From JANXYW01 sp031400455 (GTDB lineage: Bacteria; Chloroflexota; Dehalococcoidia; DSTF01; JACRBR01), in contig JANNPX010000002.1 in the NCBI GenBank assembly GCA_031400455.1, forward strand, positions 24,741-88,740: DNA of 64,000 nucleotides. Reading direction: 5' to 3'. Shown here in pieces: positions 25,763-34,250 of this stretch. Within the stretch, counting starts at the first letter, position 1. The number at the start of each line of letters is the position of its first letter. The notes beneath the pieces were generated by a model. That model searched no databases. It was not told the origin of the DNA and worked only from the letters and a program-made list of their open reading frames with translations. A program made the translations under genes and the position numbers.

Positions 25763-26140
25763 CCAGCGGGCCTGTAAGCCGAATTCTGTCCCCTTGCGGG
25801 TGGTGACCATCTATCTGGGCTGCCAGTTACCCAGCAGCTCGAGCGGCTGACCCGGGACTCTCGGACGGGCCGTCCTTAGGCCGGATGGACAAGTCCATTC
25901 GGTCGCGGTCCCCTATGTAGCCTTGCTCCGGGTGGGGTTTACCCGACGGCCATGTCTCCACGCCGCCGGTGCGCTCTTACCGCACCATTTCGCCCTTACC
26001 CGCCGAAGCGGGCGGTATGTTTCTGTGGCACGTTCCGTCGCCTCGCGACGCCCGGCCGTTAGCCGGCACCCTGCCCTGTGGAGTTCGGACTTTCCTCTCA
26101 CCCCGTCGAAACGGCGCAAGCGGCCACCCGGCCCGCTGGC
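25763..26140 (-). ncRNA. rnpB: RNase P RNA, type A
   Basis: The catalytic RNA of RNase P, which matures tRNA 5' ends. On the minus strand the 5' and 3' ends pair as P1 (CCAGCGGGCC with GGCCCGCTGG), followed by the universal core GAGGAAAGTCCGAACTCC and CAGGGTGCCGGCTAACGGCC. The 3' half has AGATAGATGGTCACCACCCG and ACAGAATTCGGCTTACAGG. Length of about 378 nt and these blocks indicate the ancestral type A. The 5' end is set by the -10 box at 26147-26152, which predicts a start near 26140. No protein gene overlaps it. Confidence 0.95.
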
Positions 26141-26146
26141 CCCCGC

Positions 26147-26152
26147 AGTATA
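26147..26152 (-). promoter_or_regulatory. -10 box of rnpB
   Basis: On the minus strand TATACT lies 6-7 bp before the predicted 5' end of rnpB. The hexamer 17 bp further upstream is TCTGTG, a weak -35, and falls at the edge of a short imperfect CACAGATT direct repeat (26166-26195). Confidence 0.55.
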
Positions 26153-26286
26153 GGCGACGCTCGCGGAACCACAGATTTCGCCGATTTCACAGATTGGGTC
26201 AGGTGCGATGTCGCGAGCCATTGTTCGCCGCACCGCTGCCAATCGGAGGACTCACAGCCGCGGACGGCTGTGCCACTTGTGCTGCG

Positions 26287-27228
26287 CTAGATGACGCGCT
26301 GCGTCGTCTTGAAGTGCGTCTTCGCCACGCCCTTCAGGAAGTCCGCGCCCCGCTGCTTCACGAGCGCCCGCGCGGCGGCCTCGACCTGCGAAGACGCGCC
26401 CTTCGGCAGGCGCACACCGGCTTCGCGGCCGAGTTGGTCGAGCCGGCGGAGGAACTCGGCGCGCGCCAGGATCGATGCCGCAGCGACGGCGGGGTCGCGC
26501 TCCGCGCGTGGCATCTGCACGAGGCGCACTTCGCGTCCCTTCTCGAACAATGCGTTTCGAATCAGCGACTCGTCACCAAACTGGTCGGCGACGGCGGCCG
26601 TGGCCTCGGGCGCCTTCTCGATCACGTTCTCGATGGCGCGTGCGTGCGCCCAGGCCAGCAGCCGGTTGACGTTGCCGAACTTCAACCATAGCTCGTTGTA
26701 GCGCGGCGGCAGGATCGTCATCACTTCGTTCGGAAATGCCGCGCGCAGCTGATCGGCGATCGACAGCGCGCGGGCGTCAGTGAGATTCTTGCTGTCCTGC
26801 ACGCCCAGCTCGATAAGCGCGCGCCAGTTTGCGTCCGTAACCGCCACCGCTGCCACGACAAGCGGCCCGAAGTAATCGCCCTTCCCGCTCTCGTCGCTGC
26901 CGATCCAGCAGCCCGCATCGGCCACCACCGGCTCGATCGTGCTGCCTGCACTCTTACCGGCCTTGATGATCGACGGTTTCCCGGCGACCAGCCCTGCGAT
27001 CGCATCGGCATGCGGCGACGCCGGCTGGTCGAAGACGATCTTGCAGCCGCCTCCCCTCGACGGGTAGAGGTTCAGCCCGATCGGCCCATCCGGCGTCGCG
27101 AGCTTGATGCGAGCGCCGTTCTGTAGCGGCAACCGCTCGAGGGTAGAAGAGCTACCGGCGGCGTACTCATCGAGCTGCGTGAGTACGCGCGCGGCGTCGG
27201 ACATGATGGTGATGCTTTTCGGCGCCAT
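26287..27228 (-). CDS. rnhC: Ribonuclease HIII
   Basis: Cleaves the RNA strand of RNA-DNA hybrids. The 313-residue protein has the N-terminal TBP-like substrate-binding domain of RNase HIII (about 1-95) and the RNase H2-like catalytic core with GSDESGKGDYFGPLVVAAV (Asp112, Glu113) and VQDSKNLTD (Asp145), then RDPAVAAASILARAEFL. The TBP-like domain distinguishes it from RNase HII. It is the last of three minus-strand genes (28671, 27270, 26287) and is separated from the middle one by 41 bp; rnpB lies immediately downstream. Confidence 0.92.
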   Translation of the reverse strand: MAPKSITIMSDAARVLTQLDEYAAGSSSTLERLPLQNGARIKLATPDGPIGLNLYPSRGGGCKIVFDQPASPHADAIAGLVAGKPSIIKAGKSAGSTIEPVVADAGCWIGSDESGKGDYFGPLVVAAVAVTDANWRALIELGVQDSKNLTDARALSIADQLRAAFPNEVMTILPPRYNELWLKFGNVNRLLAWAHARAIENVIEKAPEATAAVADQFGDESLIRNALFEKGREVRLVQMPRAERDPAVAAASILARAEFLRRLDQLGREAGVRLPKGASSQVEAAARALVKQRGADFLKGVAKTHFKTTQRVI

Positions 27229-27269
27229 GAGGGGAAGTGTAGTTTACGGTCCGCCGTCGTCGGCGTAGC

Positions 27270-28667
27270 TCAGGCGCGGAGCGTGAGGATAAGCGCCTGA
27301 TCGTCGGAGACAGTGACGCGCGCGACGGCTTCGCGGAGCGCCGACTGCCGCTCTGGGAACGTGACTTCGTCCCACGCGTCCAGGAGATGCGTGACGTCGC
27401 GTTCGCGGCCGCGCTTCCGGTCCGACGCGCTCAGGTGATCCGCTATGCGCCGCTCGACCGTCTCGATCGCGTCCTCGACTGCCAGCCGCTCACCCGCGGC
27501 GGCGACGCTGAGCTTGTGCATCTTCTCCTTGGCGAGCCGGCCCTTCACCGCAGCGTCGATATACCCCTCAATGCGGCGATCGATGGCGCGGAGGCGCGCG
27601 CGATGCCGGTCGAGTTCGTCGTGCTGCTCGGCCAGCACAGCTGCGTCATCACCGGCTTGCGGAAAGCCGGCGCCGTCAGCGAACGCCGCGCCCAACGCAT
27701 CCCGCACCTGCGTCTCGAGATCGTCCGCGCGGCGCGTATGGTAGTTGCAGACGCTCTGGTTCGTCCGCGACTCGCACTGGTAGTAGCGGTAGGAGTTCGA
27801 CACCTTCTCCCCGCTCTGCCGCTTCCACGACTGCTTGCGGCTGACGCCGATGAGCTTGTTGCCGCAGTGCCCGCAATGCGCCATGCCGGACAGCAGGAAC
27901 TGTGACGCGACGCGCGGCGCGTAGCTCGTGCGGCGTGCGTTGAGCCGATCCTGCACCATCCGGAAGTCTTCGGTGGAAACCAGAGATGGGTGGCTACCGG
28001 GCACACGGACGCCGAAACGCGAGTACGTACCCAGGTACGCGCGATTCCGCAGGATGTCGCGGATACTCACCATGCTCCAGTTGCCGCCACGCCGCGTCTT
28101 CAGATCCTCACCGTTGAGGCGACGAGCGATCAGGCGTATGCCCATACCCTCGTTGAGGTAGAGGCGGTAGATGTACCGCACCACGACGGCTTCTTCCGGG
28201 ATCAACTCAAGCCGGCGCCGGTTGCCGACCTTGTAACCATATGGCGGCCGCCCGAGCACTTCGCCCTTCACGGCTTTCTTGCGCATCGCCGCGCGAACGC
28301 GCTCGCTGAGCCGGCTGTTGCCGTCTTGATCGCCCCACGCAGCGACGAGGTCCGCGCCACCCGTCATCGGCGCGATCTGCGCACCAAGGCCCTCGAGCTG
28401 GAAATAGCGCCGCGCCGCGTCGCGCAAGTCGCCGCCCAGCGCCTGGATGCTCGGGATCACGACGACGACGAAGCCCTTGTCCGGTTCGCGCAGAAAGGCG
28501 ACGAGTTGGCGGAAGCCCGGCGCGTGACCGTTGCTGCTGGAAGCATCGACGAACGAGCCCGCTACTTCGTAGCCTTCGTGCTCGCAGAATTCCAGGAACG
28601 CCTTGTTCTGCTGGGCGAGCGATGCGCCAAGGTCGACGGATTCACGGAAGTAGCCGATGGCCCTCAT
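27270..28667 (-). CDS. Serine-recombinase-family protein with degenerate catalytic core
   Basis: A 465-residue protein with the architecture of large serine recombinases: resolvase-like N-terminal domain (about 1-135), recombinase DNA-binding domain (about 150-255; RPPYGYKV, EGMGIRLIARRLN, VSIRDILRNRAYLG), zinc ribbon (CGHCGNKL...CESR...CNYH, about 270-320) and a coiled-coil region (about 340-420). Arg8 and the nucleophile Ser10 (GYFRES) are present. The other catalytic positions are replaced: the usual Arg in the RPG segment is Ala (GHAPGF), and the normal KLDRLGR reads SIQALGG, so the Asp and both Arg are lost. It starts 3 bp after a housekeeping-type zinc-ribbon gene, with no att-like repeats or cargo, suggesting a domesticated DNA-binding protein. 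Confidence 0.85.
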   Translation of the reverse strand: MRAIGYFRESVDLGASLAQQNKAFLEFCEHEGYEVAGSFVDASSSNGHAPGFRQLVAFLREPDKGFVVVVIPSIQALGGDLRDAARRYFQLEGLGAQIAPMTGGADLVAAWGDQDGNSRLSERVRAAMRKKAVKGEVLGRPPYGYKVGNRRRLELIPEEAVVVRYIYRLYLNEGMGIRLIARRLNGEDLKTRRGGNWSMVSIRDILRNRAYLGTYSRFGVRVPGSHPSLVSTEDFRMVQDRLNARRTSYAPRVASQFLLSGMAHCGHCGNKLIGVSRKQSWKRQSGEKVSNSYRYYQCESRTNQSVCNYHTRRADDLETQVRDALGAAFADGAGFPQAGDDAAVLAEQHDELDRHRARLRAIDRRIEGYIDAAVKGRLAKEKMHKLSVAAAGERLAVEDAIETVERRIADHLSASDRKRGRERDVTHLLDAWDEVTFPERQSALREAVARVTVSDDQALILTLRA

Positions 28668-28670
28668 ACG

Positions 28671-29387
28671 TCACGCATGCAGGATGCGCTCGCAGTTCGG
28701 ACACTGCACGAGCGCATTACCGATTCTGGCCTTGTTCACGATGTTCGTGGGGAGTGAGATGCGGCACCCGGTGCAGAGGTTGCGATCGAGTTTCGCCAGC
28801 GCGCGTCCCTGGTGCGCAATCCGGGTGTGGTCATACGTACGCAACATCTCCGGCGCTACCTCCGCCGATTCCTCGCGGCGTTGGGCGTCGTATTCGGCTA
28901 CTTCGGCGGTGAGAATCTTGATGCGGGCAGACAGGGCGGCCTGATCTTCGGCCCAGGCCGACTCAAGTACCGCCAACTCGGCCGCGGCGGCCTTGTGGGC
29001 GTTGTCAGCAGCTTCGAGCCGCGTAAGTGCTTCGAGATCACGATCCTCGACGGCGGATAGGTGCCGTTTGAGTTGGTCGATGTCCGCCTGGAGGTCTGCG
29101 AGTTCTTTGGGGTTCTTGATCGCGCCGCTGTAGAGCTTGGTCTCCGCCGGAGTGATCTTCGACTTCAGATCGTCGGCCTCGAGCTCGACGTCTTTCTGGT
29201 CGCCGCGCGCGAGGCTGAGGGCGGCTACGAGTTCTTGCACGCGCGCACGCAGATCGATCAGCTCTTCCGTCTCGCCGAGGTGTGCTTCCGCATCGGCGAG
29301 TGACCCGCGCCGGCTATCAAGCGCCGTGTCGGTCTCTTGCAGGCGCCGCAGATCATTGATCCATGTCATCGGTTGGGTCGATACCAT
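28671..29387 (-). CDS. Coiled-coil protein with C-terminal C4 zinc ribbon
   Basis: A 238-residue protein of the C4-type zinc-ribbon family (DUF164-like, CT398-like). Residues about 10-180 form a long antiparallel coiled-coil hairpin rich in Glu, Lys, Leu and Ala (LRRLQETDTALDSRRGS, NPKELADLQADIDQLKRHL), followed by the zinc ribbon CTGCRISLP...CPNCERIL. Relatives interact with the secretion or transcription apparatus, but the role is unclear. The start is ambiguous: 29387 is used, 29369 is also plausible, and an upstream ATG at 29468 adds unlikely residues. It heads a minus-strand run with the recombinase-like gene 3 bp downstream and rnhC next. Confidence 0.8.
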   Translation of the reverse strand: MVSTQPMTWINDLRRLQETDTALDSRRGSLADAEAHLGETEELIDLRARVQELVAALSLARGDQKDVELEADDLKSKITPAETKLYSGAIKNPKELADLQADIDQLKRHLSAVEDRDLEALTRLEAADNAHKAAAAELAVLESAWAEDQAALSARIKILTAEVAEYDAQRREESAEVAPEMLRTYDHTRIAHQGRALAKLDRNLCTGCRISLPTNIVNKARIGNALVQCPNCERILHA

Positions 29388-29599
29388 TCCGGCCATCCAC
29401 GGCAACGCACGAACCGGGGAAGCCATGCTGCCCCACCAGCGGGGGTTCCGACAGATCGTCAAGTGCATCGCGGGTTGCGGACGCGTAGCGCGACTAACGC
29501 GATTATAGGTGATCGTATGGCGTAAACGACAAGAGCACGCGAATTGACGGTCGGACGCGACGCTCGATACGCTGGTGCATCCCCGAATGAGGAGAACCC

Positions 29600-30112
29600 A
29601 TGCAGTTCAACATCGCCTCGCTGCTCCAGGAGCTGACCGGCGCCACCCGCGTGTACGACGTCGATGAAGATGTCCAGATCGATGGCACAACGCGGCGAGT
29701 CGCGGGACACGCACGGTTCGACCGCACGCCGCGCGGCATACTCGTGCGCGCGAACATGCACGGGTCGATGGACGACGTGTGCAGCCGCTGCGCGAAACCG
29801 ATCGCCTTTCCGGTCGATATGGAGATCGCGGAGGAGTACATCCCAACCATCGACATCGTAAGCGGCGCGGCGGTCGAAACGATCGAAGGGGAAGAGGATG
29901 CGTACCGCATCGACGCGCAGCACGTCATCGATCTCGGGGACGCCGTACGGCAGTACTGGTCGGTCGCATTGCCGATGGCGCCGCTCTGCGACGAGCAGTG
30001 TCGCGGTCTCTGTCCCGTGTGCGGCGAAGACATTGCGTCGACGGGGCACGCATGCACCGGCGACGAGGTCGATACGCGCTGGGCGGCACTGGCCAAGCTG
30101 GAGTTGGGGTAG
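29600..30112 (+). CDS. yceD: DUF177/YceD-family protein
   Basis: A 170-residue member of the YceD (DUF177) family, normally encoded just upstream of rpmF, as here, and linked to 23S rRNA accumulation and ribosome assembly. Typical segments are VCSRCAKPIAFPVDMEI (first CxxC) and LCDEQCRGLCPVCGED (a Cys-rich knuckle near the C-terminus). GAGGAG lies 9 bp before ATG 29600. It begins the run yceD-rpmF-fabD-fabG-nusB-acpP. The promoter probably lies in the 130-bp gap shared with the divergent zinc-ribbon gene. Confidence 0.9.
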   Translation: MQFNIASLLQELTGATRVYDVDEDVQIDGTTRRVAGHARFDRTPRGILVRANMHGSMDDVCSRCAKPIAFPVDMEIAEEYIPTIDIVSGAAVETIEGEEDAYRIDAQHVIDLGDAVRQYWSVALPMAPLCDEQCRGLCPVCGEDIASTGHACTGDEVDTRWAALAKLELG

Positions 30113-30208
30113 GGGCACCCGCTTGCCGGACGCGCCGCGGGCGTGCTCCTAGCCTCCTGCGGAGGGTTCCGCTAGACTTTCGGCTGAACGCACGAGAGGA
30201 GCACAGTC

Positions 30209-30406
30209 GTGGCACCACTGCCAAAGCGTAAGTATCCAAAGGCGCGCCAGGGAAAGCGGCGCAGCCACCTGGCGTTGAAGCCCACCGGGCTTTCCCGCTG
30301 CCCCCAGTGCCGGAACCACCGGCTGTCGCACACGGCCTGCCCGACGTGCGGCTTCTACAAGGGCGTGCTGGCCGTCGAAGTGAAGGCCTCGAAGGCGGCG
30401 GAGTAG
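30209..30406 (+). CDS. rpmF: 50S ribosomal protein L32
   Basis: A 65-residue, highly basic ribosomal protein. The start is GTG at 30209 with GAGAGGAG upstream. It has the family pattern LPKRKYPKARQGKRRSH, then a zinc-binding CPQC...CPTC pair in SRCPQCRNHRLSHTACPTCG followed by FYKG; the C-terminal extension is short. This is the C-plus (zinc-binding) form of L32, so the cell need not have the zinc-independent paralogue. It is placed between yceD and fabD, the standard order. Confidence 0.95.
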   Translation: MAPLPKRKYPKARQGKRRSHLALKPTGLSRCPQCRNHRLSHTACPTCGFYKGVLAVEVKASKAAE

Positions 30407-30463
30407 CTTTGCCGCTGCGCGCACTCCCGGCCCGCCAACCCTCGATCCGCCAACTCTTGTCCG

Positions 30464-31378
30464 ATGCCTGACGGCGCCACGGCCTGGGTCTTCCCCGGCC
30501 AGGGGTCGCAGGAGGTCGGCATGGGCCGCGACCTCTACGACGCCTATCCGGCTGCGCGCGAACTGTACGACCGCGCCGACGCGCTCCTGGGTCGATCCCT
30601 CTCCGCCCTTTGCTTCGATGGGCCGGAGGGCGAACTCGGCAAGACGCTGAACTCTCAACCGGCTATCTACGTCACGAGCCTCGCATGTCTCGCGGCCGCG
30701 CAGGCGACGGGTGCGTTGCGGGACGACCCCGCCTTCGTGTCGGGCCACAGCCTCGGCGAGTACACGGCACTGACGGCGGCGGGGGCACTCGACTTCGAGG
30801 CGGGAGTACAGCTGGTCGAAACGCGGGGACGCGTCACGCACGCCGCAGCCGAGGCGATGCCCGGCGCGATGGCGGCCGTGTTGGGGCTGGACGAAGCCGC
30901 GACTGAGGCGGTGTGCCGCGATGCCGGCGCCGAGCTCTGCAACATCAACTCACCTGCGCAGATCGTCATCGGCGGCACGAAGGACGCTATCGCGAAGGCG
31001 TGCGCGCTGGCGCTGGAGCGTGGAGCCAAACGCGCGATCCCGCTGGACGTGAGCGGCGCGTTCCATACTTCCCTGATGCAGTCAGCCGTCGCGGAAATGG
31101 AGCGCGCGGTCGCAGCCGCGGGCCTCAGGTCGCCGCGCATCCCCGTCGTCACGAACGACACCGGCCAACCCACTTCCGACGCCGACACGATGGCGCGCGA
31201 GCTGACGTATCAGCTCACGCACCCGGTACGATGGGTGCGCTGCGTCGAGCAGATGTCGGCACACGGGGTGACGGAGTTCGTCGAGATCGGGCCGGGGCGC
31301 GTGCTCACGGGGCTGATCAAGCGCATCGCTTCCGGCGCACTAACCCGGAATATCAACGGCACAGGTTCACTGGCATGA
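30464..31378 (+). CDS. fabD: Malonyl-CoA-ACP transacylase
   Basis: Loads malonate onto acyl carrier protein for fatty acid synthesis. The 304-residue protein has the N-terminal VFPGQGSQEVGMG loop, the nucleophile Ser in FVSGHSLGEYTAL (about residue 93), the Arg in VETRGRVTHAAA that binds malonate, and the catalytic His in DVSGAFHTSLM. It is translationally coupled to fabG (ATGA at 31375-31378). plsX and fabH, often in the same cluster, are not in this window. Confidence 0.96.
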   Translation: MPDGATAWVFPGQGSQEVGMGRDLYDAYPAARELYDRADALLGRSLSALCFDGPEGELGKTLNSQPAIYVTSLACLAAAQATGALRDDPAFVSGHSLGEYTALTAAGALDFEAGVQLVETRGRVTHAAAEAMPGAMAAVLGLDEAATEAVCRDAGAELCNINSPAQIVIGGTKDAIAKACALALERGAKRAIPLDVSGAFHTSLMQSAVAEMERAVAAAGLRSPRIPVVTNDTGQPTSDADTMARELTYQLTHPVRWVRCVEQMSAHGVTEFVEIGPGRVLTGLIKRIASGALTRNINGTGSLA

Positions 31379-32130
31379 CGCGACTCTTCGACCTGAGCGG
31401 CAAGGTGGCGCTGGTCACGGGCGGATCCCGAGGCATCGGCCGGGCGATCTCGCTGGCGCTGGCCGCGCATGGCGCGAAGGTGGCAATCAACTACGCGTCG
31501 AACACGGCCGCCGCCGAGGAGACACTACAGGCGATCGGCGGAGCCGACCTCGCGATCGCGGTCGCGGGTGACGTCGCTGATCTCGCCACCGGAGCGGCGC
31601 TCGTCGAGCGGACGATCGAGGCGTTCGGACGGATCGACATTCTAGTGAACAACGCCGGCGTGACGGCCGACGATCTCATCCTGCGGATGTCCGAGGCTGA
31701 GTGGGACAAGGTCATCGATACGAACCTGAAGGGCGCCTTTGCGGTGACGAAGGCGGCGATCCGGCCCATGGTGCGTCAGCGCTTCGGTCGGGTGATCAGC
31801 ATCAGCAGCGTTGCGGGCATCGTCGGCAACGCCGGACAGGCGAATTACTCCGCGGCCAAGGCGGGGATGATAGGCTTCACGAAGGCAATCGCCAAGGAGG
31901 TCGCCTCGCGCAATATCACGGCGAATATCATCGCGCCGGGGATCATCGATACCGAAATGACAGCGGACCTGACCGAGACACAGCGGGGCGAGATCATGCG
32001 GATGGTCGCGGTAGGACGTACCGGCACACCGGAAGACGTCGCGCCTGCTGCTGTGTTCCTCGCGTCGGACGAGGCCGCCTACGTCACGGGGCACGTTCTG
32101 ACCGTGGACGGCGGACTGGTGATGTACTGA
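31375..32130 (+). CDS. fabG: 3-oxoacyl-ACP reductase
   Basis: NADPH-dependent reductase of the fatty acid elongation cycle, a short-chain dehydrogenase of 251 residues. It has the cofactor motif VTGGSRGIGRAI, the structural NNAG in ILVNNAGVTADD, catalytic Ser in ISISSVAGIVG and the YSAAKAG motif (YxxxK). ATG 31375 overlaps the fabD stop, and its own TGA overlaps the nusB ATG (TGATG), so fabD, fabG and nusB are translationally coupled. Confidence 0.95.
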   Translation: MTRLFDLSGKVALVTGGSRGIGRAISLALAAHGAKVAINYASNTAAAEETLQAIGGADLAIAVAGDVADLATGAALVERTIEAFGRIDILVNNAGVTADDLILRMSEAEWDKVIDTNLKGAFAVTKAAIRPMVRQRFGRVISISSVAGIVGNAGQANYSAAKAGMIGFTKAIAKEVASRNITANIIAPGIIDTEMTADLTETQRGEIMRMVAVGRTGTPEDVAPAAVFLASDEAAYVTGHVLTVDGGLVMY

Positions 32131-32549
32131 TGGCGACGAACGTGCGGCGCAAGTCACGCATCGCAGCCCTACAGGCCCTGTACGAGTCAGACGTCTCGGG
32201 GCACGAAACGCTGGCGTCACTTGCGCGGCTGTGCGTTGAAGAGAATCTGAACGAAGTGCAGACCGCGTTCGCGCATGAACTCGTAGAGGGCGTGCTGGAG
32301 CAGCGAGATTCGATCGACGACGTGATCCGGCAAGCGGCGCCGCAGTGGCCCGTCGAGCAGTTGAGCGCCATCGACCGGAACATCCTCCGTCTTGCGATAC
32401 GGGAGATCCTGATGAATAATGGGGCGCCCATTCGGGCCGCGATAAATGAGGCTGTCGAACTCGCGAAGAGCTTCGGGAGCGATAATTCCGCGAAGTTCAT
32501 CAACGGGGTGCTCGGCTCGGTGAGCCTGTCACTCGCTCCTAGTAGCTAA
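32130..32549 (+). CDS. nusB: Transcription antitermination factor NusB
   Basis: A 139-residue all-helical RNA-binding protein that with NusE (S10) assembles the antitermination complex on rRNA operons. The N-terminus has SRIAALQALYESDVSG (the Arg-rich binding helix) and the rest has the family pattern QLSAIDRNILRLAIREIL and NEAVELAKSFGSDNSAKFIN. ATG 32130 overlaps the fabG stop by one base. Confidence 0.95.
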   Translation: MATNVRRKSRIAALQALYESDVSGHETLASLARLCVEENLNEVQTAFAHELVEGVLEQRDSIDDVIRQAAPQWPVEQLSAIDRNILRLAIREILMNNGAPIRAAINEAVELAKSFGSDNSAKFINGVLGSVSLSLAPSS

Positions 32550-32583
32550 TCCTCGGCGCGGCCGATCAGAGGGAGAGAAGCAC

Positions 32584-32844
32584 GTGGCAACAACGTTCGA
32601 GCGAGTGCGGAAGATCATCGTCGACCAGCTCGGCGTCGAGGAGGATCAGGTCGTACCGAGCGCATCGTTCGTCGACGATCTCAACGCCGACTCGTTGGAT
32701 CTGGTCGAGCTGATCATGTCGATGGAAGAGGAGTTCAGCAAGGACGGCAAGACGCTGGAGATCTCCGACGAAGACGCCGAGAAGATCGCTACAGTACAGG
32801 ACGCGGTCGACTATTTGAAGGACCTCGGCGTCGAGGAAGAGTAG
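32584..32844 (+). CDS. acpP: Acyl carrier protein
   Basis: An 86-residue acidic carrier protein. The phosphopantetheine attachment Ser is in NADSLDLVELIM (DSL motif), followed by the helix FSKDGKTLEISDEDA. The start is GTG at 32584 with GAGAGAAG upstream. It closes the fatty acid cluster; a terminator hairpin at 32881 follows 36 bp later. It is slightly longer than the E. coli protein (78 residues). Confidence 0.96.
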   Translation: MATTFERVRKIIVDQLGVEEDQVVPSASFVDDLNADSLDLVELIMSMEEEFSKDGKTLEISDEDAEKIATVQDAVDYLKDLGVEEE

Positions 32845-32880
32845 GCGAGTTCACCGTTCGCGGTTCAGAGTTCTAAAGTG

Positions 32881-32905
32881 AGCCGCCTTCGGGCGGCTTT
32901 CTTGT
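32881..32905 (+). terminator. Intrinsic terminator after acpP
   Basis: AGCCGCC-TTCG-GGCGGCT (32881-32898) is a perfect 7-bp stem with a stable UUCG loop, followed by TTCTTGTT. It separates the fatty acid/ribosome operon from tatA. Confidence 0.75.
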
Positions 32906-32967
32906 TGGTGTTGCCCGCTCGGGCGCCTGCTTTGGGATCAATTCGGCGGCTGGCGTACACTGGATAC

Positions 32968-33468
32968 ATGAACTTTCTCGGCGTTGGGCCGCTTGAACTG
33001 ATCGTCGTGCTCATCGTCGCACTGGTCTTTGTGGGGCCGGAGCGGCTACCGAAGCTGGCGGCCGACATCGCGCGCACGATTCGCGAGGTGCGCAAATACA
33101 CGGGCGGACTGGCAGCCGAGTTCAACGAGGTGATCCAGGACTTTGAGAAGGACACCGAGGGCGAACGGAGCGCGTGGAAAGAGATTGAGACCGGCATTAC
33201 GGGCGCGACCAAGTCGGTGACGGAAGCCGTCCGGGATGTCCGCTCCGAATTGCAGAGTGTCCAGGCCGACGCGTCGGCGCCAGCGCCGAGTGTCGTAGCA
33301 GCGGCGCCAGCCAGTAGCGTTCCCCCAACCACCGAGGCACCTGCCTGGTCGGATATCGCTTCAGGACCGCCGCCCGTCGGCGCGGAAACCTTGGCACCCA
33401 CGAATGGCGCCCACCTCGCGAATGGCGCTGCGCCGTCGGCCGCGGCGACCGCTGACGAGGCTCGATGA
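32968..33468 (+). CDS. tatA: Sec-independent translocase protein, TatA/TatB family
   Basis: A 166-residue membrane protein forming the pore element of the twin-arginine translocase. The N-terminal helix (LGVGPLELIVVLIVALVFVG, about residues 3-22) is followed by the hinge GPERLPKL and an amphipathic helix (ARTIREVRKYTGG), then an Ala/Pro-rich disordered tail. Only one TatA/B-like gene is visible here, so it may serve both roles. ATG 32968 is preceded by TACACT at 32956-32961 (6 bp away) with TTGGGA as a possible -35 (18-bp spacer) and no Shine-Dalgarno, so the mRNA is probably leaderless. It overlaps tatC (ATGA). Confidence 0.9.
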   Translation: MNFLGVGPLELIVVLIVALVFVGPERLPKLAADIARTIREVRKYTGGLAAEFNEVIQDFEKDTEGERSAWKEIETGITGATKSVTEAVRDVRSELQSVQADASAPAPSVVAAAPASSVPPTTEAPAWSDIASGPPPVGAETLAPTNGAHLANGAAPSAAATADEAR

Positions 33469-34250
33469 CCACCGCGGCTGGACCGATGAACGCCCGTGAC
33501 ACGCACGACGACGGCAAGGTGCTGACAATCATTGAGCACCTGCAGGAGTTGCGCACGCGAGTGATGTGGAGCGCGATTGCGCTCCTCGTTGGTATCGGCG
33601 TCGCGATTTGGCCGCTCACGAAGTACACCATCCATTTCCTGGTCATTCCCGCGCAAGACACCCGCGCCGACTTCAAGCTGCATCAGTTTCAGCTGCTCGA
33701 CTACTGGAGCACCTACTTCCGCGTGTCGCTCCTGCTGGGCATCGCGATCGCGATGCCGATGCTGATGTACCAGTTGCTGGCGTTCGTGGCGCCCGGGCTT
33801 ACGAAGCAGGAGCGCAAGTGGCTGTACCCCATCGTGGTCGGCGCTTCGCTGATGTTCGTGCTCGGCATGGCGTTCGCTTACTACGTCGAGCTGCCTCCGG
33901 CGCTGAACTTCCTGCTCGATCCGAAGAACGACGATGTTCAGCCAACGATTGGCGTGCAGACGTACATCGATACGGTAACGCGACTGCTGCTGGTCACCGG
34001 GCTGGTTTTTGAGATGCCGTTCGTGATCATGGGGATGGCAAAGATCGGGGTCGTGAGATCGAAGCAGCTACTGGGATGGTGGCGATATGCGATCTTGTTC
34101 TCAGTGCTGCTGGCTGCGATCGTCACGCCGTCCATCGACCCGGTGACGCAGACCGTGGTAGCGGTACCGATCATCATCCTCTACTTCGTCGGGATCGGCC
34201 TAGCGAAGCTGGTCGAGGGCAACAGCTTCCTCGGGGCGCGTCGGGCGTAG
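33465..34250 (+). CDS. tatC: Sec-independent translocase protein TatC
   Basis: The receptor subunit that binds twin-arginine signal peptides. The 261-residue protein has six predicted transmembrane helices. The cytoplasmic N-terminus contains IIEHLQELRTRV, the conserved signal-recognition region, and FVAPGLTKQERKW matches the family FV.PGL..E motif. It is coupled to tatA by ATGA. A client with a twin-arginine signal (SRRRVLQ) is encoded at 47675. Confidence 0.95.
   Translation: MTTAAGPMNARDTHDDGKVLTIIEHLQELRTRVMWSAIALLVGIGVAIWPLTKYTIHFLVIPAQDTRADFKLHQFQLLDYWSTYFRVSLLLGIAIAMPMLMYQLLAFVAPGLTKQERKWLYPIVVGASLMFVLGMAFAYYVELPPALNFLLDPKNDDVQPTIGVQTYIDTVTRLLLVTGLVFEMPFVIMGMAKIGVVRSKQLLGWWRYAILFSVLLAAIVTPSIDPVTQTVVAVPIIILYFVGIGLAKLVEGNSFLGARRA

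Noticed and set aside
27270..28667. Active integrase with nearby prophage or integrative element
   Set aside because: Catalytic Arg/Asp residues are missing, there are no att-like direct repeats, tRNA target, or phage genes, and the gene sits in a housekeeping operon.
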